Shown here: positions 50,140-64,000 of the stretch, one piece after another
How the letters are laid out: each line of letters starts with the position of its first letter
How positions within the stretch are numbered: position 1 is the stretch's first letter
Source: Setophaga petechia
Taxonomy: Eukaryota; Chordata; Aves; Passeriformes; Parulidae
DNA length: 64,000 nucleotides
NCBI GenBank assembly: GCA_024362935.1
Contig: JANCRA010000014.1
Location: forward strand, 14,462,258 to 14,526,257
Direction: 5' to 3'
Notes under the pieces: model-generated
Told to the model about the DNA's origin: nothing
Database searches by the model: none
What the model saw: the letters and a program-made list of their open reading frames with translations, nothing else
Program-made: the position numbers and the translations under genes

Positions 50140-50988
50140 AGCGACTTGGGGAGGCTGACAGCAGCCGAGCGATCCGGGAGGAGCCCCGGGCGGGGATGGG
50201 GCTGCCGCCAACAGCGCGGCTTCACTGCTGCGGGCTCAGGTGTTTCACAGGTACTGCCGGCGCCAGCCGGGCACAGCGGAGCGGGCCGGGCTGCGAGCGA
50301 GCCCCGGCGGGTCCGCGGGTGCGAGGACAGAGCGCAGCGAGCCCCGGCGGGTCCCGGGGCGGGTCCGGGGCGGCGCCGGGCGGGGCCTGGCGCGGGGGGC
50401 GGTGCGGGGCCGGGCGGGGGCCGGGCCCGCGGGGCAGCTGCGGCCGGGGCCGCGCATCCATCCAGCGGATCCACGGGATCCAGCGGCCGGGCGGGCGGGG
50501 AGAGGCGGGCTCGGGCTGGGGCTGCCGCCGCCGCCGCCTCCCCGCGCAGGGGCAGAGCCCGCGACGGGCGCACGGCGGGCGCTGCCCGGGCGCACCAGGG
50601 AGGGGAGGCTCGTCCCCGCCGCCGCCGCCTCGCTGGACATCGCGGCGACCGTGGGATGGGGCTCGGAGAGGCGCCCGGCGTCGCCTCCTCGCTCCCGGGC
50701 TGCGGGAGCCCCCACGCAGCGCAGGGCAGTTGAATCCCGCCCGCGGCGGAGAGAAGGAGCGGGACGCGATTTTGTTGCTGCATTCCCAGAAACGTCGCTT
50801 CCACCTGCCAGCGAGTTTGAGCAGCCGGCTGTGGATTTTATATTTGCTTCTCCGCAAACCGAGGTTATTAGCCGGGAGGCTTTGGCTTTTTGGGAAGGAG
50901 CCCTGCCCCGGCCCGCTGTGTGCGATGGATTGAGGCGTGCCCGGCTGCGCCCCCAGCCAGGTCCCCGCCCGCAGCCCACATAGATGCG

Positions 50989-61264
<10,276 letters not shown>

Positions 61265-61655
61265 GAACAGAGACTGGACAGAGCTAAACAATAAAGTAGG
61301 GATTTATTAGGGGGTCTCAACAGAGACAGCACAACCCAAAATGGCCACAAAAATGGATGAGCGGTCATGGGGTCTCTCACTTTTGTAAGTTCTGATCCAT
61401 TTGCATCTTGGAGCTAATTGTCCAGTTACAGCTTTAGCTTATGAAGTCCAATCCTTCTTGTTTGCTCTCTTTGGTCTACTGTTGTTTGTGCTCTTGGGCT
61501 TGAGATCTGGATCATTTGTCCTTGGTCCCCAGCTGGAGCAGGAATTGTTTTGTCTCCCTGCTCTGTGCACAGAGCTCACCATCCCCTAATACAAAGCCCA
61601 GACCCACACACTAAAGCAGCACAGAATGTGAAAAATATAAAAGCTAAAACCTGAG
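61265..61655 (-). mobile_element. LTR-like interspersed repeat, boundaries uncertain
   Basis: The sequence from GGATTTATTAGGGGGTCTCA through AATGGCCACAAAAATGGATG, TCTCACTTTTGTAAGTTCTG, GAATTGTTTTGTCTCCCTGC and AGCACAGAATGTGAAAAATA matches, from memory, a common passerine interspersed repeat of LTR type. An AATAAA on the minus strand (complement of TTTATT at about 61303) suggests minus orientation. No target duplication was identified. The GC-rich stretch 61120-61264 may or may not belong to it. Confidence 0.5.
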
Positions 61656-61763
61656 GCATCAGGAGCAGGGCATCCCTGTGTGAGCAGGGAGAGGCTCTGA
61701 CTTCCAAAGGGAGCTCTCTCATGGGCATTGTCTTCTACACCTGTTGTTTTTTGCCATGCTGCT

Positions 61764-61903
61764 GGAGGTGTTCAGGAGACGTGGCAATGTAGCACCTGAG
61801 GACACGGGTTAGTGGTACTCAGCGTGGTGCTGCTGAGCTCATGGCTGGGCTCAGTGATCTTACAGCTCTTTTCCAGCCTCACCAATTCTGTGCTTCTATG
61901 GGT
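61764..61903 (+). mobile_element. CR1 LINE 3' end, plus orientation
   Basis: GGAGGTGTTCAGG, then GTGGCAATGTAGCACCTGAG, GACACGGGTTAGTGG, GGCTGGGCTCAGTGATCTTA, CAGCTCTTTTCCAGCCTC and a decayed ATTCTGTGCTTCTATGG terminus reproduce the order of the CR1 3' UTR and its ATTCTATG tail. It is a 5'-truncated copy, as is usual for CR1. It lies in VSTM2B intron 4. Confidence 0.85.
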
Positions 61904-63889
61904 AAAATTCATCACACTGATATAATTAGAAACAGTTTACTGCTTTATAATTTTTAAACTTGGCCTGTTAATCTGAATCCCTCTCACGCCGAGGAGCTGG
62001 AGATTTCACATGTACAGAGGGTATTGAGCAATATTCCACATCCACAGTTTTGTCAAATAACCCCTTGCTGCTTTATTCTGCAAAGCTTGGCCTCCCTTAC
62101 ACCTAGGGCACAGCAGAGTCTTGAGTTAACCAACATCTAGCAAACAGCAGTCATTGGAAATGTTTGGAGGGTCTCTGTATTTGTGGGTCAGTCCCAAAAT
62201 GCTGCTGTTTGTTTCCAGCAAAAAGGTGATCCCTTCTTTATTGAAATCACAGGCTCTGCTTTTTTTCCAGGCACATGCTCTCAGTACAGCCATTTTTTGT
62301 GTGTCATCATGCATTCTGCTAATGCACTTAGCTCTGTTTTTTTTAAGTATGGACAGGATAGGGTTATTAAAAAAATCCTTAATCTGCACTTGCATCTGCT
62401 TAAGTTTAGTAATTCTGATTGGAGTGATAATTACAACTACGTTGGCAGCTTGTTCCTAATCCTGATGAAATAAAAAATACTCTAAAAACAGTGAAGTGAG
62501 AACCACAGGGTCATTGTCTTTATTTCTGGGTTGCAAATATTTACAACGTGTATCAATTACAGAATGTGAAATCTGTGCTCCAGTCCAGTGGGACTCATTG
62601 TCAGTCTTTTCATAAAGTTCCTATGGAATTGTGTGACCATATCTAACTTGCCTGCTTTTCTGCAATATGACTTTTTAATCCTCCTACTTAAAATGAAAAA
62701 CCTGAGAATATGCCCCAAACTTGCTGCAAAGCTCAGTAGCTGAAACCAGCTCCCAGTATTTTTCATTGCCTTGTGATCTGAGCAGTTTGAGTTCTCCTTT
62801 TGCTACTTGTGTGTATGGATATGCTCTGGAATTGCTCACATAATAGTACAGAAGGAATTGTAGGACTGGCTGCTTATTTACCACCTGAGCTGCCACTCAT
62901 TCAGTTACTTATTTTTCTCTGTATTTTAGTTTAGAATTCATTTTACGCCACATTACAAAGAATTTTGTCTGTCTCATTATTTAACTTTCAAGGAATGAAT
63001 TAATGGTTCTTGGTTTTGTTAAGTTAATTTTAGATCATGGAACTGCAGAAAATTCTGGAAATTAAAACAAATTGGTAGTTGCATGGTTTAAGTGTTGTAA
63101 TAAGATATTTGGCAAAGAGAGATCATCCCACCGATACCAAAGCAGAAATCTGTTTATGTGAGGGTAATACAAAGTGGAGACCAGCTGCAGGTCTTAAAAG
63201 AGGAAAGTTACTGGCTTATTTAAATGCAAACCAATAGAAGGAATTTGAACTGTATAATCTATATAGGATGAATTACTTATTTTAAGCATTCAGGGTGCAT
63301 TTCTGTTCTCCATTGACACCAGCTAGAGCAGTGTTTCCTTTTGGAGCTTGTTATAAATTACTCCTGCTATTGTCTTGAAGTTACTCTTTAATTTCTCCCA
63401 AGTGGAGATCTGGAGTGGTTGGGTGGTTTGTTTGGCTCTCTCCAGTGTAGAACAGATCCCATTAGCAGCCCCCCAAGGCCTGGCTCTCCCAGCTCAGCTG
63501 CTGCTCTGTCAGTGGGCACTCAGTGGTGTTCACAGGCACATACAGTGCTTGCATGCAGAGGGGGGCTTTGGTAAGAGTGCTGATTGTTCTGTACACTTTT
63601 GGCTACCACAGAAGGGAAATGGAGATATTGAGGGAAAATATTTCCCTTATTGTGTTACCCCTATTTCTGGTAACTTTAGTGGGAGATAGTTTTTTGCCAG
63701 CCTGTTGGCAATGAAAACTGCTTATTTCTCTGGGAACCTAACACCAGAAGTATTTGTGTATAAATATAGGAGTACTTCTTGCTTCATAGCAGATATGCAT
63801 TTCCCTGCATTCATCACTAGTTCAACAACTCCTGTTTGTGATAGCTGTTAATACAAAAGTGTTGTGCCCTGCAGACCTGCAGCAGCTGT
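61904..63889 (+). other. VSTM2B: VSTM2B intron 4, distal part within the window
   Basis: AT-rich single-copy DNA. A frame entering at an AG before 62272 could in principle continue from exon 4, but its translation does not resemble the VSTM2B C-terminus, so I do not call it an exon. Confidence 0.5.
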
Positions 63890-64000
63890 GGAGTGGGTCA
63901 GACCAATTGTCCATTTAATCCTGTGCCTTATGTCTAATGATGTCCTTATGACCCAGGAGAGGGAAGAGCCTCTGTAGAGGATCACAGAGCACTTGGCTGC
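63890..64000 (+). mobile_element. Old CR1/L3-like LINE fragment cut by the window edge
   Basis: GTGGGTCAGACCAATTGTCC followed by ATTTAATCCTGTGCCTTATG, and later GACCCAGGAGAGGGAAGAGC, resembles the amniote repeat with TCAGACCAATGGTCCATCTA that I recall from reptile and bird CR1/L3 3' regions. It is highly diverged and truncated. Confidence 0.4.

Noticed and set aside
50890..50988. N-terminal extension of VSTM2B upstream of the ATG at 50989
   Set aside because: The upstream frame begins at a non-ATG codon and would place a long polar stretch before the signal peptide.
62183..62473. Possible last VSTM2B exon entering after the AG before 62272
   Set aside because: The phase would fit, but the translation has no Leu-rich tail or Arg-Ser-Tyr start expected of the family.

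Overview
The window looks like a stretch of bird nuclear DNA, most likely from a songbird (passerine). The evidence is CR1-type LINE fragments, several short solo LTRs of types I remember as common in passerine genomes, AT-rich deserts broken by GC-rich patches, and one recognisable vertebrate gene with introns. The species cannot be named from the sequence. Repeat family identities come from memory; coordinates, motifs and repeat periods were read directly.

Layout. Bases 1-50,100 are a gene desert in which I can support no protein-coding exon. It holds a 28-bp minisatellite (165-881) with a higher-order duplication, a 40-bp array (16821-17140), an 82-bp triplication (22157-22405) and a 79-bp array (35723-36180). 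It also has an A/T microsatellite (35192-35416), three related minus-strand LTRs (23533, 39822, 40531), an unrelated 654-bp LTR (13828), a minus-strand CR1 piece (about 25980) and a long near-perfect hairpin (19011-19097). Long open frames inside the arrays are artefacts of stop-poor repeats.

From about 50,140 a strong CpG island marks the promoter and first exon of VSTM2B (V-set and transmembrane domain containing 2B) on the plus strand. Four coding exons can be placed with clean splice sites and consistent phases: 50989-51061, 51660-51844, a 30-nt microexon 53411-53440, and 54226-54637. They encode a signal peptide, one V-set immunoglobulin domain (Cys46 to Cys124) and a Pro/Ala/Thr-rich stalk. 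The message is left in phase 1 at 54637, and the last exon, which in human carries the hydrophobic C-terminal tail, was not found before 64,000. The rest of the window is therefore intron 4, with another LTR-like element (about 61265-61655), a CR1 3' end (61764-61903) and an old CR1/L3-like piece at the right edge.

I found no operon, CRISPR array, tRNA, rRNA or intact mobile-element gene, and nothing I can defend as a wholly new biological system. The observations most worth checking are the 19.0-kb hairpin, the structure of the first minisatellite, the isolated CpG-rich patch beside an LTR at 40.9 kb, and a possible polyadenylation site near 3.2 kb in the desert.
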